Positions 48,241 to 58,240 of a DNA stretch of 64,000 bases are shown here, one piece after another (within the stretch, counting starts at the first letter, position 1; every line of letters starts with the position of its first letter). The notes beneath the pieces were generated by a model. It was given only the letters and a program-made list of their open reading frames with translations. It had not been told where the DNA came from and made no database searches. The stretch is from Porites lobata (taxonomy: Eukaryota > Cnidaria > Anthozoa > Scleractinia > Poritidae), in NCBI GenBank assembly GCA_942486035.1, contig CALNXK010000014.1:60001-124000 (forward strand). Direction: 5' to 3'. A program made the position numbers and the translations under genes.

Positions 48241-48888
48241 CTTGGTTCAACAACCCTTTCCTTCGATAATTGATAGAACTCTATTGGACATACTTTCTGT
48301 GGTTTTATTAATGACAACAGTATCCATCTCGGTAAATGTGCGCAACACTCTGTTTCTGAAGTCGCCAAATGATTCTTTGTTGATGTGTTTTTCAATCGCT
48401 TCATCGTCTAATGAATCTTTTACAATATGAAAAATAGAATCACATGGGTTCAGGTCTGGCGAACGTGAAGGTATCTTCGAAAGTTCGCATTCAATTTCTC
48501 TTAGAGCACTCATAGCTAATTTGGAAACCTGACTTGGATAGTTATCCATAACAAATAGACGCTTTCCATCTCGTTTTGGCCCTGCACGTCCGAAACATAA
48601 ATTAAAATGCTGCCTAATGAAATTAGCAAAGAACTGGCCATTGAATTTGTCATAGGGCTCTTTGAGAATAACTCCTTTTCCGTAAGCTATTGCAACCATT
48701 ACGTGCAGCCTTTTTCCTCCCGCTAAATCTTTCGAGCCTTTGCCGGTTACTTGCAAGCCACGTGATGTGGTTAAGATGGACGGCCGCGTGTTTAAGTGCT
48801 CCGCGTAACATTTCGTAAATTTCTGATGTTTAAGTGTTCCTTCTGCTTTTTTCTATTTGTTTTATTATCTTGTTTCGTGTGTCACATT

Positions 48889-49686
48889 ATGCCTGAGTCT
48901 ATTGCCAACCTAAAGAGAGAAAATAACGATCTCAAATCTAAAGTTTCAACGTTAACGGAGGAGATTTCAAGACTAAAAGATTTATTTCAACAACAAAGCA
49001 GCAGTGCCGCCCCTTCTGCTAAAGAAAAATCTCACAGCCTTGAATTCCTAAGCAAGGAATATGATGACTTTCTTCTCTTCAAAACCACTGCCAACAAAGA
49101 GCTGCAACGACTAAGTTCACAACTCTCACAGGTCAAGGCCAGGGTGGACGCCATTGCAAACGCCATCGATGAATTCCAAGAATATAGCTTTCAATACAAT
49201 GTTAAAATTGTCGGTGTTCCCGAGGTGTGTTCTGACGAAGCGGCTTCAACAACAAGTAAGCTTTGTGTAAAATTGTTTAAAGAAATGGGAGAAAATATAT
49301 CAATCCAAGATATTGACACTGCCCATCGTGTCCCGCAAAGAAACAACGCCGGAAATCCAAAGCCTATAGTCTGCAGATTCGTGAGACGGCTGGTTAAGGA
49401 ATCTCTAATGTCTCATCGGAAAGAAATTAGCAATGTAACCCCAGCTGCGGTTGGTCTACCAGAAGGGTCTTCATTGTCTTCGGCCAGAATTTACGATCAT
49501 CTTTCACCAAGAATGCAAGCAGTCCTATTCCAGGCTAAAAAAGTTAAAGAAGAGCTCCACTATCAATATTGCTGGTCAAAGGGCCCCGTTATTTGTTTAC
49601 GAAAAGACTCCACATCGCGGATAATCAAGCTCAAGAGCATGGCGGACCTCGACGAACTTAAACGTAAATTGGCCATTGAAGGTTAG
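48889..49686 (+). CDS. ORF1 protein of the HAL1-like element
   Basis: RNA-binding chaperone-like ORF1p of L1/CR1-type elements. The preferred start is ATG 48889 (MPESIANL), giving 266 residues. An upstream in-frame stretch is hydrophobic and begins with GTG, so it is less likely to be translated. Residues 5-35 form a coiled coil (IANLKRENNDLKSKVSTLTE). A second coil precedes the RRM-like core (YNVKIVGVPEV), and the C-terminal domain holds DIDTAHRVPQ, VCRFVRR and SARIYDHLSPRMQ. Uninterrupted. ORF2 starts 35 bp downstream. Confidence 0.75.
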   Translation: MPESIANLKRENNDLKSKVSTLTEEISRLKDLFQQQSSSAAPSAKEKSHSLEFLSKEYDDFLLFKTTANKELQRLSSQLSQVKARVDAIANAIDEFQEYSFQYNVKIVGVPEVCSDEAASTTSKLCVKLFKEMGENISIQDIDTAHRVPQRNNAGNPKPIVCRFVRRLVKESLMSHRKEISNVTPAAVGLPEGSSLSSARIYDHLSPRMQAVLFQAKKVKEELHYQYCWSKGPVICLRKDSTSRIIKLKSMADLDELKRKLAIEG

Positions 49687-49721
49687 ATTTTACTAAAAAT
49701 GTCTATTGTACACGATAAAAA

Positions 49722-50924
49722 ATGACTTCTCACAAAACAAAGAAACAGTGCGCGATCGAGAATAAGACCTTACTCGCGCAATTACCATATTATAACTGTA
49801 AAGTCCTGACTTCTGCCCACCCACAGTTTAATAGTTTAATTGATGATAATCGACCTTCTAGAAAATTGCTAGATTCTCTCAGTAGTCTCTACGACCTTAG
49901 TGTATTCCAGCTAAACTCTCTTGATAAAGATATTGATCCTGATATAAATCTCACCTCAAACAAAATACGCTCAAAATATTATTCCCCACACAGCTTTGCG
50001 CAGTTTGTTGACAGCAAACAGTTGCAATCAAAAATCTCCTTTTTACATACAAATATACGTAGCTTAAAGAAAAATTTTGAAGAATTTCAACATCATGTTT
50101 TAAGTGAAATGAATTTCCGTCTTACTATTATTGGTGTTACAGAAACTCGTATATGCGATCGTGAATGTAGTTTTAATTTTGTACCAGAATTACCAGGATA
50201 CTGTTTTGAATCGGTCCCAACACCTTTATCACCCAGAAATGAAATGAAAGATTATGTAAAATATCTTGGCTTAATGATTGATTCAAATCTTTCATGGAAA
50301 TACCACATCGAATCTGTCTGTCACAAAATCAGCAAGTCGATAGGAATTATAGCTAAAATTCGACATTATGTCCCGCGTCGTGTTTTACTTTCAGTTTACA
50401 ACTCATTAATTGTCCCTTACTTGACTTATGGTATTTGTGGTTGGGGAAATTGTGCCTTGACATTTCAACGAAAGATCGTAACTCTACAAAAACGGGCCTT
50501 ACGTCTCATTTACTTCAGTAAGTCTAAGGAACACGCCGTACCCTTCTTTCTCAAATCAAATTGCCTTCCCCTGCCTAGCATATTTTTCAGAGATTGTAGC
50601 TATTTATTGTATGATATCAACAGACAGACAGCACCAGTTAGTATTCTCAATCAGTTCGTTAAAACAAGTCAGATTCATAACTACAGAACAAGATCTGTCT
50701 CTAGCGACTCGTTTTATGTTAAGTTCTCTAGAACCGATAAAATGTATGCCTTTTTCACGAGAATCGGTTCCCAAATTTGGAACTCTATTCCGTATTCGAT
50801 TAAAATACTTAAACGTTCGTCCTTTCGTAAAAAAATAAAGGAATTATTACTAAATTTTTTGCGGTCAGAAGATGATTATGTCGAAGTCTCCCGTCTTATT
50901 AAGTTATTTAATACTTTAGGTTAA
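49722..50924 (+). CDS. In-frame fusion of endonuclease N-terminus to ORF2 C-terminus
   Basis: 400 codons, open from ATG 49722. Residues 1-165 match the start of an APE-type endonuclease ORF2 (FLHTNIRSLKKNFEEFQ, LTIIGVTETRI, LPGYCFESVP). At about residue 170 the sequence jumps to the region beyond the reverse transcriptase palm (YVKYLGLMIDSNLSWKYHI, YLTYGICGWGN, LQKRALRLIYF, RIGSQIWNSIP). The catalytic half of the endonuclease and all reverse transcriptase motifs are missing, yet the joint keeps the frame. The product cannot retrotranspose by itself. Whether it is translated is unknown. Confidence 0.75.
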   Translation: MTSHKTKKQCAIENKTLLAQLPYYNCKVLTSAHPQFNSLIDDNRPSRKLLDSLSSLYDLSVFQLNSLDKDIDPDINLTSNKIRSKYYSPHSFAQFVDSKQLQSKISFLHTNIRSLKKNFEEFQHHVLSEMNFRLTIIGVTETRICDRECSFNFVPELPGYCFESVPTPLSPRNEMKDYVKYLGLMIDSNLSWKYHIESVCHKISKSIGIIAKIRHYVPRRVLLSVYNSLIVPYLTYGICGWGNCALTFQRKIVTLQKRALRLIYFSKSKEHAVPFFLKSNCLPLPSIFFRDCSYLLYDINRQTAPVSILNQFVKTSQIHNYRTRSVSSDSFYVKFSRTDKMYAFFTRIGSQIWNSIPYSIKILKRSSFRKKIKELLLNFLRSEDDYVEVSRLIKLFNTLG

Positions 50925-52448
50925 CCTCTCTTCGTAATCGTTATGTACATGCCTTGTTTTATGTTAGTTTAAACTCTATTTACTGTATTGTAGTGTCTTC
51001 ACTGTTATTTTTAGTCCATCTATATATAATTCTTGTTTTGTAATATGTGTTCAGCTCCCCCCGCCTCGATTAGTTCATAAGCTATTTGCGGGTGGGAAAG
51101 TAATGTAATTAGTTATTTTCCAATTTTCAATAAAATTTGTTGTTGTTTTTTGTTAAGCCTTCGCTTTTTTGACGCCATACTCTGGCCTTTGGAGCCATTG
51201 CTGTGCTCATGAGATTGGTCTTGTATACGAAAGACACACCATCTAAATAAAAAGCTACTTCGTCTGTCCAAAAACCTGGGAAATCTCGTTCGTAGCGTGC
51301 CATTTTCCTTGCATACTGAAGCCGATCTTTTTTGTCACTTTCTTTCAGAAGACCCTTTTTTCTAGCTTGTAAGAACCAGAAACCCATCTCATTTAAGCAT
51401 CTGGAATACGTGCAAATACTTGCGGTTTGAAGGCTTAGTCCACTATAAGTGACAAGTCTCTTAACAGTTACTGCTACACCTTGTCTCCTCATTTTCAAGA
51501 GGTCTCTTTTCAATAACTGCTTCATACGGTGTGAAATCTTTCTTGGTCGACCGCGTTTCTTTGAGTGGCCCGAGTTTCGTCTTTGAAAAAGATTCTCATT
51601 GCAAATTCTTTCGGCGGAAAGAGGTTGAAACGTTACATTTCTCAGCAGTTTTCGGATAACTCAGGCCAGATTCTTGGCGTAAAAATATTGCTAACGCTCT
51701 TTTCTCTGGAGGTATTTTCCCTCTGAATACCACTGGGTAATCAATAGATTGAAATTATTTATTTCTGTATTGGAATATCAACAGCTTGTTATATATAGGT
51801 TTCGGATTCGGAGCCTAAGAGAATACAGTCTAGAAAATTCTGCACTCATGTCACACCCCTCCTGGCCCACAGGTTTCACGCATACGTGTGCAACTAGAAT
51901 TTTCCAGTGTTTCTCGAAAACGTTTATTGTCCCTAAGCCTCCTGCTAACTGTAGCTGTTTTTCAAGTCGTTTCTCTTTGTTTCGTCTTTAAAATCATCGC
52001 ACTCACTGAAATGACACAAAGTGAAACTGTGTAACTGAATAGACGCAAAAATGCATAACAACAAAAGTGTGACATTTAGCACTAATTGCTCTCATGCCTT
52101 CTAATTTCATGTACTGAAACTGACAAGCTATGGCGATTCTTTCCTCTTTCTCCAAACAAGGAACCTTCATTTAATCTATTGCCGAAAAGTAAGCAACATA
52201 AATGTTTTTTTCCGACTTTAAAAAACAATCTACACATGCTAGTGGATTTTGTGGTCACGCTTTGACATGTCACGCATGCGAGATACAAGGATCTCATGAT
52301 GATGATTTTTACGAAACTAAAGCTTTATTCCATTTTATATACACATTGTAAAGTACATTGTCAGTAGATTTCCAGGGTGAGAAATCTCAGCGAAATGTTA
52401 AAAGCCACATGTTTTACAAGCGTTAAAAGACGATTGTCTATTCTCACA

Positions 52449-52715
52449 CAATCATCGTCAAAAATGTTGGGAAGGTTACCAATTGTTACCTTTCTTGTAC
52501 TTGTCCCCCCCCCCGCCCCCTTGGATCAATGTTGGACAAACCTAAATTGTTTTTGTGCGTAATTGTTGTTACATGTCTCAACATTGAATAGGGGGCGCGG
52601 GGGTATTCAGGAGAAGAACAAATAATCTGTTTTGAATATAGACATGAGGCGTTTGAAATGGGGCTATAATGTTGTTAAGTTATTCCAACTTCCCAACTAC
52701 TTTTGTCCGTGATTG
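52449..52715 (+). mobile_element. Tc1/mariner-type MITE, copy 2
   Basis: Near-identical to 47042-47304 along its full length, same orientation. TA follows the right end, while CA precedes the left end. It contains a C-run near 52507-52516 that differs in length from copy 1. Confidence 0.75.
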
Positions 52716-52721
52716 TAGCTT

Positions 52722-52941
52722 AAGCACTCTTTTCTTTCATCATCCGCCTCTCATATTTTGAACAGGTGAAAATCTGATCTACTGTAAATTTTTTGAAGAA
52801 TTGCCTCCCAGCCTCGTCGTCTTTAACAATGTTCTTTACGGCTGGCTTTGAGAAAATTCCATTCTTTGATTGCAGGCTAAATAGCCGAAGAAAATCCTCC
52901 TTTTCCCTTTGGGAAAAAAGTTTCAGCTCATTTAACTTGAA
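52722..52941 (-). other. Unrecognised coding-like fragment
   Basis: About 72 codons open on the minus strand without a start codon, with protein-like composition (SQREKEDFLRLFSL, GIFSKPAVKNIVKDDEAG, DQIFTCSKYERRMMK). It ends at a stop beside MITE copy 2 and begins just after a stop. I do not recognise the family; it could be an exon or part of a decayed element. Confidence 0.25.
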
Positions 52942-53389
52942 TTAGATGGTAGCACAAATTCTGAACAACTTGAACTTGACATGTAGCAACTGTTGGTGAA
53001 CTGCACCAGCAGTCTCCAAGCGACTTTCATCATGTTTGCAACGCCATTCACTGCAAACTCTGTTTCCGGCCCTTTTAGGTTCTTGATTGCAAAGGATCAA
53101 ACCTTCTGTTCTCTTTTCTCTGACTACTGCCATCACCAGAAAGAGAAAGATCGGTCGATCAGTGACATGATACGTAACAAAACAACAAAGTATAACATAC
53201 AAGTCTTATCATGAGGGAAAATGAGAATCAAGCGATGAACATGCCTTTTACTGAAGCACTGCTGACCGGTACTTGCATGCATGACCACTTTCTTTTAGTC
53301 TCTTTTTTGGTATACAAAATTCTTAAACAGCAAACTTAACGGCAAGCAAAGTGATAATAATAGTTTCAGTTAAACGCTCCACTGATTGT

Positions 53390-53654
53390 TTAATTAAAGT
53401 CTGTAACAAAGTCATTGTTACACGCTGGGCATTGGCGCTCAAGGTTGCGCCTACTGCATTGTGGAACAGGAGCAGAGTCGCTATCTGTTGCTATCACTGC
53501 TATCAAAGGGGGCTCCGTCTGAATCAGAAAGAGGCTGCAAGCTGGGAGGGGCTTCCAGGGGGGCAGGAGGGCTGTCTTCTCGTGGAACATCCTGAGTAGG
53601 AGGAGTCAAGATCGCACTTGGTATTGATGGTGGGACGAGGGGTGCTGGAGGAAC
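53390..53654 (-). pseudogene. Proline-rich tail, possibly Gypsy pol C-terminus
   Basis: Minus-strand frames PPAPLVPPSIPSAIL, DVPREDSPPAPLEAPP and VPQCSRRNLERQ resemble the proline-rich, RRS-containing end of metazoan Gypsy polyproteins. No integrase core is beside it. Weak call. Confidence 0.3.
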
Positions 53655-54930
53655 TATTTGGATCATCAAGAGTGGCATACTTAGACCAGTCAATTCTCTC
53701 CAAATGCGGTAGAAACTTAGTTGTGTTGACTTGATTTACATCTCGAAGAAAAACAGTTTCATTAGATGCTGAGATTGAGGTGTCGAAATGAATAGAAAGT
53801 ATAGGCAGATGGTCAGTCCACTCCTAGATCTATCGAAAAATTGGTTGACGAAAATGTTGTCAATTAAAGTTGCCGAATGACAAGTTATTCTTGTAGGGCG
53901 CGTAATCGATGGAAAGTACATATTAGAATATAGCGCATCTAAAAATTCACCAGTAACGGAATGACTTTGGTGGTTCATTAGATTTAAGTTAAAGTCACCC
54001 TTGAATAACATACTTCATTTTCTTTTGAAATCTTACTTAATAGATCATTGGTCATTGTTCAAAATTCATCAACGTATTGGTTTGGCGGCCTGTAAATCAC
54101 ACCAGTAACAATGTTCTTTCCCTGGGGCTTACGAATTTCAATAAACAAAGATTCTGCGACGTTTGGCAACGAAAAATCAAGATCGCATGGAAATTTAAAA
54201 TTCAAATTGCTAGAAACATACAGACCAACTCTACCACTGGATCTATTTTCCCTACTTTTATGAACAAAACGGTAACCGTCGATGTCGACTGACGACAACG
54301 AATCATTTAGCCAAGTTTCGGAAATACCAATCAAAGAGAATTTTAAATTTACGTTAGATAAAAGATCCGTTAATTTGCTAGCATTACATTGTAGGCTACG
54401 AATGTTTAGATGCAGTAGAGAAAAGCTGTCACAAATACGTGAATCTTCACTAGATAGCATGTCATTAAATTGATCTTCGATAAAATATTCACAATCATCG
54501 CTAAATAAATCCGTGAGGTTGGTGTCAGGGTCAAGGTCAAATGAACGAGCTAGATTTGTTCTAATATTGTGGAGTAAAGGATTGAAACATAAACTAGGCA
54601 ATCTATCAGCATCATAGCGAACAGGACCATTTTGCATTTAATAAATTGCTAGGTTGAAGTCGGCGTCACCAAGGTCGTTAAAGGGAAATGAAAATTCCCG
54701 AAAGACAGACATTTTCAATGAGGGGGAAAACAAAATTGACACAAAAAGATGAAAAACAAGGGGGAAAATAGTAAATAACTTAGCTGTTCTCGACATTAGG
54801 TCTGTCTCTAATAACCAGTTTATCTAACACAAAATAAGCGATCTTCCCGCACTCTTGGCTGCTTCCATCTTTGCACGTTGACTACGTGGACTTTCTCTTT
54901 TCTCAAGGGTTGCTGTAAATAAATATATTG
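53655..54930 (-). pseudogene. Non-LTR retrotransposon endonuclease fragment
   Basis: The minus strand from about 54930 carries a possible ORF1 end and then ORF2 (MQNGPVRYDADRLPS at 54637). APE-type endonuclease motifs follow in order: LLHLNIRSLQCNASKL, LIGISETWLND, SGRVGLYVSSNLN, VTGVIYRPPNQY, then after a shift FKGDFNLNLMN and TLIDNIFVNQF. A further shift leads to FLPHLERIDWSKYATLDDPN, where similarity stops at about 53655, before the reverse transcriptase. Style matches the clade of the HAL1-like element. 3' truncated, so it is probably cut by a later rearrangement rather than by normal 5' truncation. Confidence 0.75.
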
Positions 54931-54955
54931 TCGGGTTTCATTCTTCGGGCACATT

Positions 54956-55825
54956 TCAGGATCGTTTCCCTGTCTTTCCAATACAAATTCTTAACTTCTC
55001 TGGCTTGTTGACTAGAACCAAACTAGACACCCAATTTGTAGGTTCTGTAACAGAGGTGACAACTTTCACTCTGACTAACTTGTCCAGTTCTTCCTTTAAA
55101 CGATCTCTCAGTGTTACAGGTACTTTTCTAGGGGGGTGGACAACAGATTTTACAGTTTCATCAAGTTCCATATGGTATGGGCCATCCATGCATCCTAATC
55201 CCTCAAAAACGTCACTGTACTCTTTCAAAATTTGATCTCTGGTTAGAACAATGTGGGCAGTTTGAACGTTGTCATTTACTGCGTTCACAGTTTCTGACTC
55301 TGAAATGTCACTTGCCATAACCTTGATTAAGTTCAGTTCCTGACATGTCTCAGCACCCAATAGAGGCCTGACATCCTCATCAATTATAAAAAAATCTGCA
55401 TCTCTACTCATCTCACCTTTGGCACATTTGAGAGTGCACTTTCCAAGTGGAGTCACAGTGGTTCCATTGTACATCTTGAGTATTGCAGATGTTTTCTTCA
55501 AATAGAGATCTTTGGGATCCCCCATAATGCTTGAGAATTCTTTTAGTGATAGCAAATTACAAGTTGCTCCAAAGTCCAACTGAAATTTAACATCTTTAGC
55601 ATTGTTTACTTTGACTGATGTAAACAACTGTTGTGGGTATTTATTTTCTTCAACAGCACTGACTTGATAAGTTATTACATCAATAGTATACTCTTCAAAT
55701 TGACTCCCATCTGAATCTTCTTGCACATAATTCAATTCTGATTGGACTGCCTTCCTCCTGTACACTTGGCAGCAAAATGGTTGCTTTTTCCACACTTGTT
55801 GCACTGTTCGCCATATGCAGGGCAC
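54956..55825 (-). pseudogene. Gypsy D pol: protease and N-terminal reverse transcriptase
   Basis: Open for 289 codons and overlapping the gag end in another frame, as expected for a gag-pol frameshift. Protease has FQLDFGATCNLLS, with Phe where D-S/T-G-A is usual, and IIDEDVRPLLGAETCQEL. The reverse transcriptase part has LKEYSDVFEGLGCMDGPYHM, VVHPPRKVPVTLRDRLKEEL and NWVSSLVLVNKPEKLRICI, then loses similarity before the catalytic aspartates. Truncated and inactive. Confidence 0.8.
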
Positions 55826-56696
55826 TTTGATCTGTCTGGTACATGTTTCCTACCACAAACCTTGCAGTCGATCTGCTGAGTACTTCCGTTTGCTGATTTC
55901 TTCTTCTCTTCTTGTTTCTTTCGGAAGAATTTTCGTTTCTTCTTCCCCACTGCATTAACCTCGTGCAAGTTTTGCATTTGTTTCAACTGGCTTTGGGTTG
56001 CTTCAGCAGCTTGTGCAATTTCTAGAGCTTTATTCAGCGTCAAATCTGGGACTCGCAGCAAATGCTCTCTCACGTTGTTATCAGCGATTCCAAACACGAT
56101 GCGGTCACATATCAATGAATCTTTCAAATCTTGCAATTCACAAGAGTCTGCCATGTTTCGTAGAACTGTGGCATATTTATCAATGGGCTCCCCACTTTCC
56201 TGTCTACGCGGAAAGAATAAATAACTTTCGTAAATTGTATTCTTGCAAGGCTCACAATACTGCTCAAAATGCTCTAGAACTTTATCCATTTTGACTTTGT
56301 TTTTGTCACTGTCCCACGTTAATGCATTGTAAACATCTGGCGCTTCGTCGCTGATCACGGTGAGAAAAGTTGCTGCTCGAATGGGGTCTTCCTTTCTGGC
56401 TGTTCCGATAGCTACAGTCTCAGTCAAAATGGTTGGGACACTTTGGGGTCTCCTTGTCCCCTCAATGTTGGTGTACAAGATTTGGTGAACGAGCCGCGAT
56501 AAACAACTTTGAGAGGGACGAGGTGAGCACGAGAAGGGAAAAAACAGCGTTTGGCTAAAGTGTCCCCAACTATTTTTGTCTGGGACTGTAGCTCATAGTT
56601 ACTCCACTTTTGTTTAAATCTTTTCCAGTTTTGAGATACATTTCCACTTGAAAGCTGCAGATGATCCGGCAGGTGTAACAAACGCCCGGCCGCCAT
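55732..56696 (-). pseudogene. Gypsy D gag, interrupted by a MITE
   Basis: ATG 56696 (MAAGRLLHLPDHLQL), then SQNWKRFKQKWSNYEL, cut by the 174-bp MITE, and AIGTARKEDPIRAATFLTV. The capsid-like region includes YESYLFFPRRQESGEPIDKY and GIADNNVREHLLRVPDL. The C-terminus has two Cys/His knuckles (CKVCGRKHVPDRSKCPAYG, CNKCGKSNHFAAKC). Apart from the MITE the frame is open to 55732. Excising the MITE at its TA sites gives W-S-N-Y-E-L-A-I-G-T-A in frame. Confidence 0.85.
56415..56588. mobile_element. Tc1/mariner-type MITE in gag, TA duplication
   Basis: Ends CAGTCTCAGTCAAAATGGTT and, inverted, CAGTCCCAGACAAAAATAGT, each followed by ggg(g)acacttt. TA lies on both sides (56413-56414, 56589-56590). Related in its ends to the 265-bp MITEs at 47042 and 52449. 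Confidence 0.85.
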
Positions 56697-56796
56697 TTCA
56701 CACCACGCGGTGTTGATTTATGCGAACAGCAATGAACCAAGGTTTTCACAAGACAAATATTTCACAATTGCGGTCGGCAAACAGCTTCATCCACTA

Positions 56797-56809
56797 ACTT
56801 CTGACACCA
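56797..56809 (-). other. Primer-binding site, tRNA-Leu type, partial
   Basis: The minus strand reads TGGTGTCAGAAGT next to the LTR, the same first 13 bases as the site of Gypsy A, then diverges. Confidence 0.6.
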
Positions 56810-56971
56810 TGTGTTAGTCCTTAGCTTCATAGGGAGCAAAATCAACCAAACAGTCTTTAATCAGGGAAAACTCAAATCAACTTCAATCAACTTACAAGAA
56901 CGTCCCCTAAAACGTTTTACGAGTGTGCGATATTATGTCAGCGGTATTGACCACTACTTCATAATATCACA
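56810..56971 (-). repeat. Short LTR (162 bp) of Gypsy D
   Basis: On the minus strand from TGTGATATTATGAAG to AGGACTAACACA, with TG...CA ends and directly followed by the primer site. No 3' LTR is present. Confidence 0.65.
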
Positions 56972-57900
56972 TGCATCTTGGTAAGAACTGAGTTAAACCT
57001 CACGGTATCAAATGCCTTTAAATAGTCGGCCATTACCATCAAGGTGACCTCACCCCTCTTCATGGCGCAAATAAGATTGTCCCGAATACCGTGCAAAACA
57101 GTTGTGGTTGACTAACCTTTCCTGAAGCCCGAGATGCTTGGGAGTAATAAAGATAGTTCATCAATATAGTGGACGAGTTGCTTGAGCACCAAACGCTTGA
57201 AGACTTTGGAGAGCACAGGAAGTATAGAGACCGGTCAATAGTCTACATCTTGTTTTAAGTCTTCGACTTTCGGGATGAGAGATGCGTGCAGATTTCCAGA
57301 TGAATGGAAACTGCGAAGTAGAGATACAGACGTCCATAAAATGTGCAAGAGGACCGGTAAGGAAATCGCCAACCTGTTTTACATATTTGATGGGAATTTG
57401 GTCAACGCTAGTAGAACAGTCTCATCTAAGTAGGCTAATCTCTTTGAGAACCTCCCCAGTAGATACCACGTGGAGCTAGAAAGGATAACGATCGGATTCA
57501 GGAAGTGAGTTAATTAAATCTACTAGATCAGTGGCCTCGTCTGGTAGCGTGCCCAGTGTTTAATCTGTTGTCTTGATAAAATAACAATTCAGCTGATCAG
57601 GATCTGCAAGAAAAGGCCTGGGGCTAGGGTGAATATCTCTATGGATAACCCATGGTCGCTTTGACGAGAGAGCAGTGTTCAGAAATGCTCTATTAGCCTT
57701 TCCCATGACAACCTTTATCCTATTACACACAGCTCTGAGCACAGTCCATGTCTCATCAGTGCCACTGCAATGGGCTTGTGCCCTTAGCTTGTCCCTCGTA
57801 GATTGCAACTCAGGAGCATTTCGTCCTTTACGCAAATATGCACGCGTATACTTGAGAAATTGGTAGGATTTTTTAAAGATTTTTTGTTAAAAAGTAAAGG
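56972..57900 (-). pseudogene. Non-LTR reverse transcriptase fragment
   Basis: Minus-strand blocks: linker (KRPWVIHRDIHPSPRPF, DPDQLNCYFIKTT), then QIPIKYVKQVGDFL, PVSILPVLSKVFKRLVLKQL, SGFRKG, stop, STTTVLHGIRD and VTLMVMADYLKAFDTV, which holds the first catalytic Asp of the palm. Several stops. The fragment ends exactly where the Gypsy D LTR starts, so the rest may have been displaced by that insertion. It is a different subfamily from the CR1-like copies (KAFDTV instead of SAAFDT). Confidence 0.7.
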
Positions 57901-58240
57901 CCATTTGTAGTGTCATGACTTGACCTTGTATTGTGCAAATGTGTTCCTGTCTGTCTCGCTGTTATTCCGTATCGTTTCATACAAAAAATACAACAGTTTG
58001 AGTACTGGACTGTGATTAATTCGAAACATTCTTGAAATGTTTCCCTTCAGGCGATCCCCCAATACAATGCATATTCATGAAAAAACGGAAGGGGATTGGG
58101 GCAATTAATGCAAAACATTCAGTTGTCAGCAAAGGTGCGAGGCAAGAAAGAATTGACTGTGACTGATTAGCATTCCTTTCACGATTTATCTGGAAAGTTT
58201 TCTCATTCAAAAGGAATTCATGTTTTAGTTTTCTCTATAA
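57901..58240. other. No supported gene
   Basis: Noncoding spacer upstream of the exon at 58241. Nothing recognised. Confidence 0.4.

Larger units (their letters stand above)
48760..51154 (+). mobile_element. Internally deleted non-LTR retrotransposon, HAL1-like
   Basis: 2,395 bp bounded by AAGCC on both sides (48755-48759 and 51155-51159). The left part looks like a complete 5' end followed by ORF1, ORF2 is shortened in frame, and the 3' end has AATAAA and a TTGTTGTT tail. Both remaining frames are open, so the copy is young. Mammalian HAL1 elements likewise keep ORF1 and lose most of ORF2 while moving with help from a full-length relative. Confidence 0.75.
48247..51740 (-). pseudogene. Tc1/mariner-like transposase (DD34D), split by a retrotransposon
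   Basis: Blocks are 51740-51155 and 48759-48247. The N-terminal helix-turn-helix region (GKIPPEKRALAIFLRQESGLSY) has a stop near 51585, then a GRPRKIS linker, KRLVTYSGLS, FYLDGVSFV (first Asp) and RVWRQKSEGL. After the insert it continues QVTGKGSKDLAGGKRLHVMVAI, FVMDNYPS (second Asp) and SPDLNPCDSIF (third Asp, 34 residues later). The empty site reads S-E-G-L-Q-V-T-G in frame. The C-terminus abuts the HUH-like fragment with no visible terminal repeat, so the element's 3' end is probably lost. Confidence 0.8.
54956..56971 (-). mobile_element. Gypsy-type retrotransposon D, truncated in reverse transcriptase
   Basis: Minus-strand order: 162-bp 5' LTR, primer site, gag, protease and the first part of reverse transcriptase, ending near 54956 where it joins other element debris. 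It shares short LTRs, a tRNA-Leu-type primer site and gag layout with Gypsy A. The outer LTR edge abuts a non-LTR reverse transcriptase fragment, suggesting insertion into that element. Confidence 0.8.
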
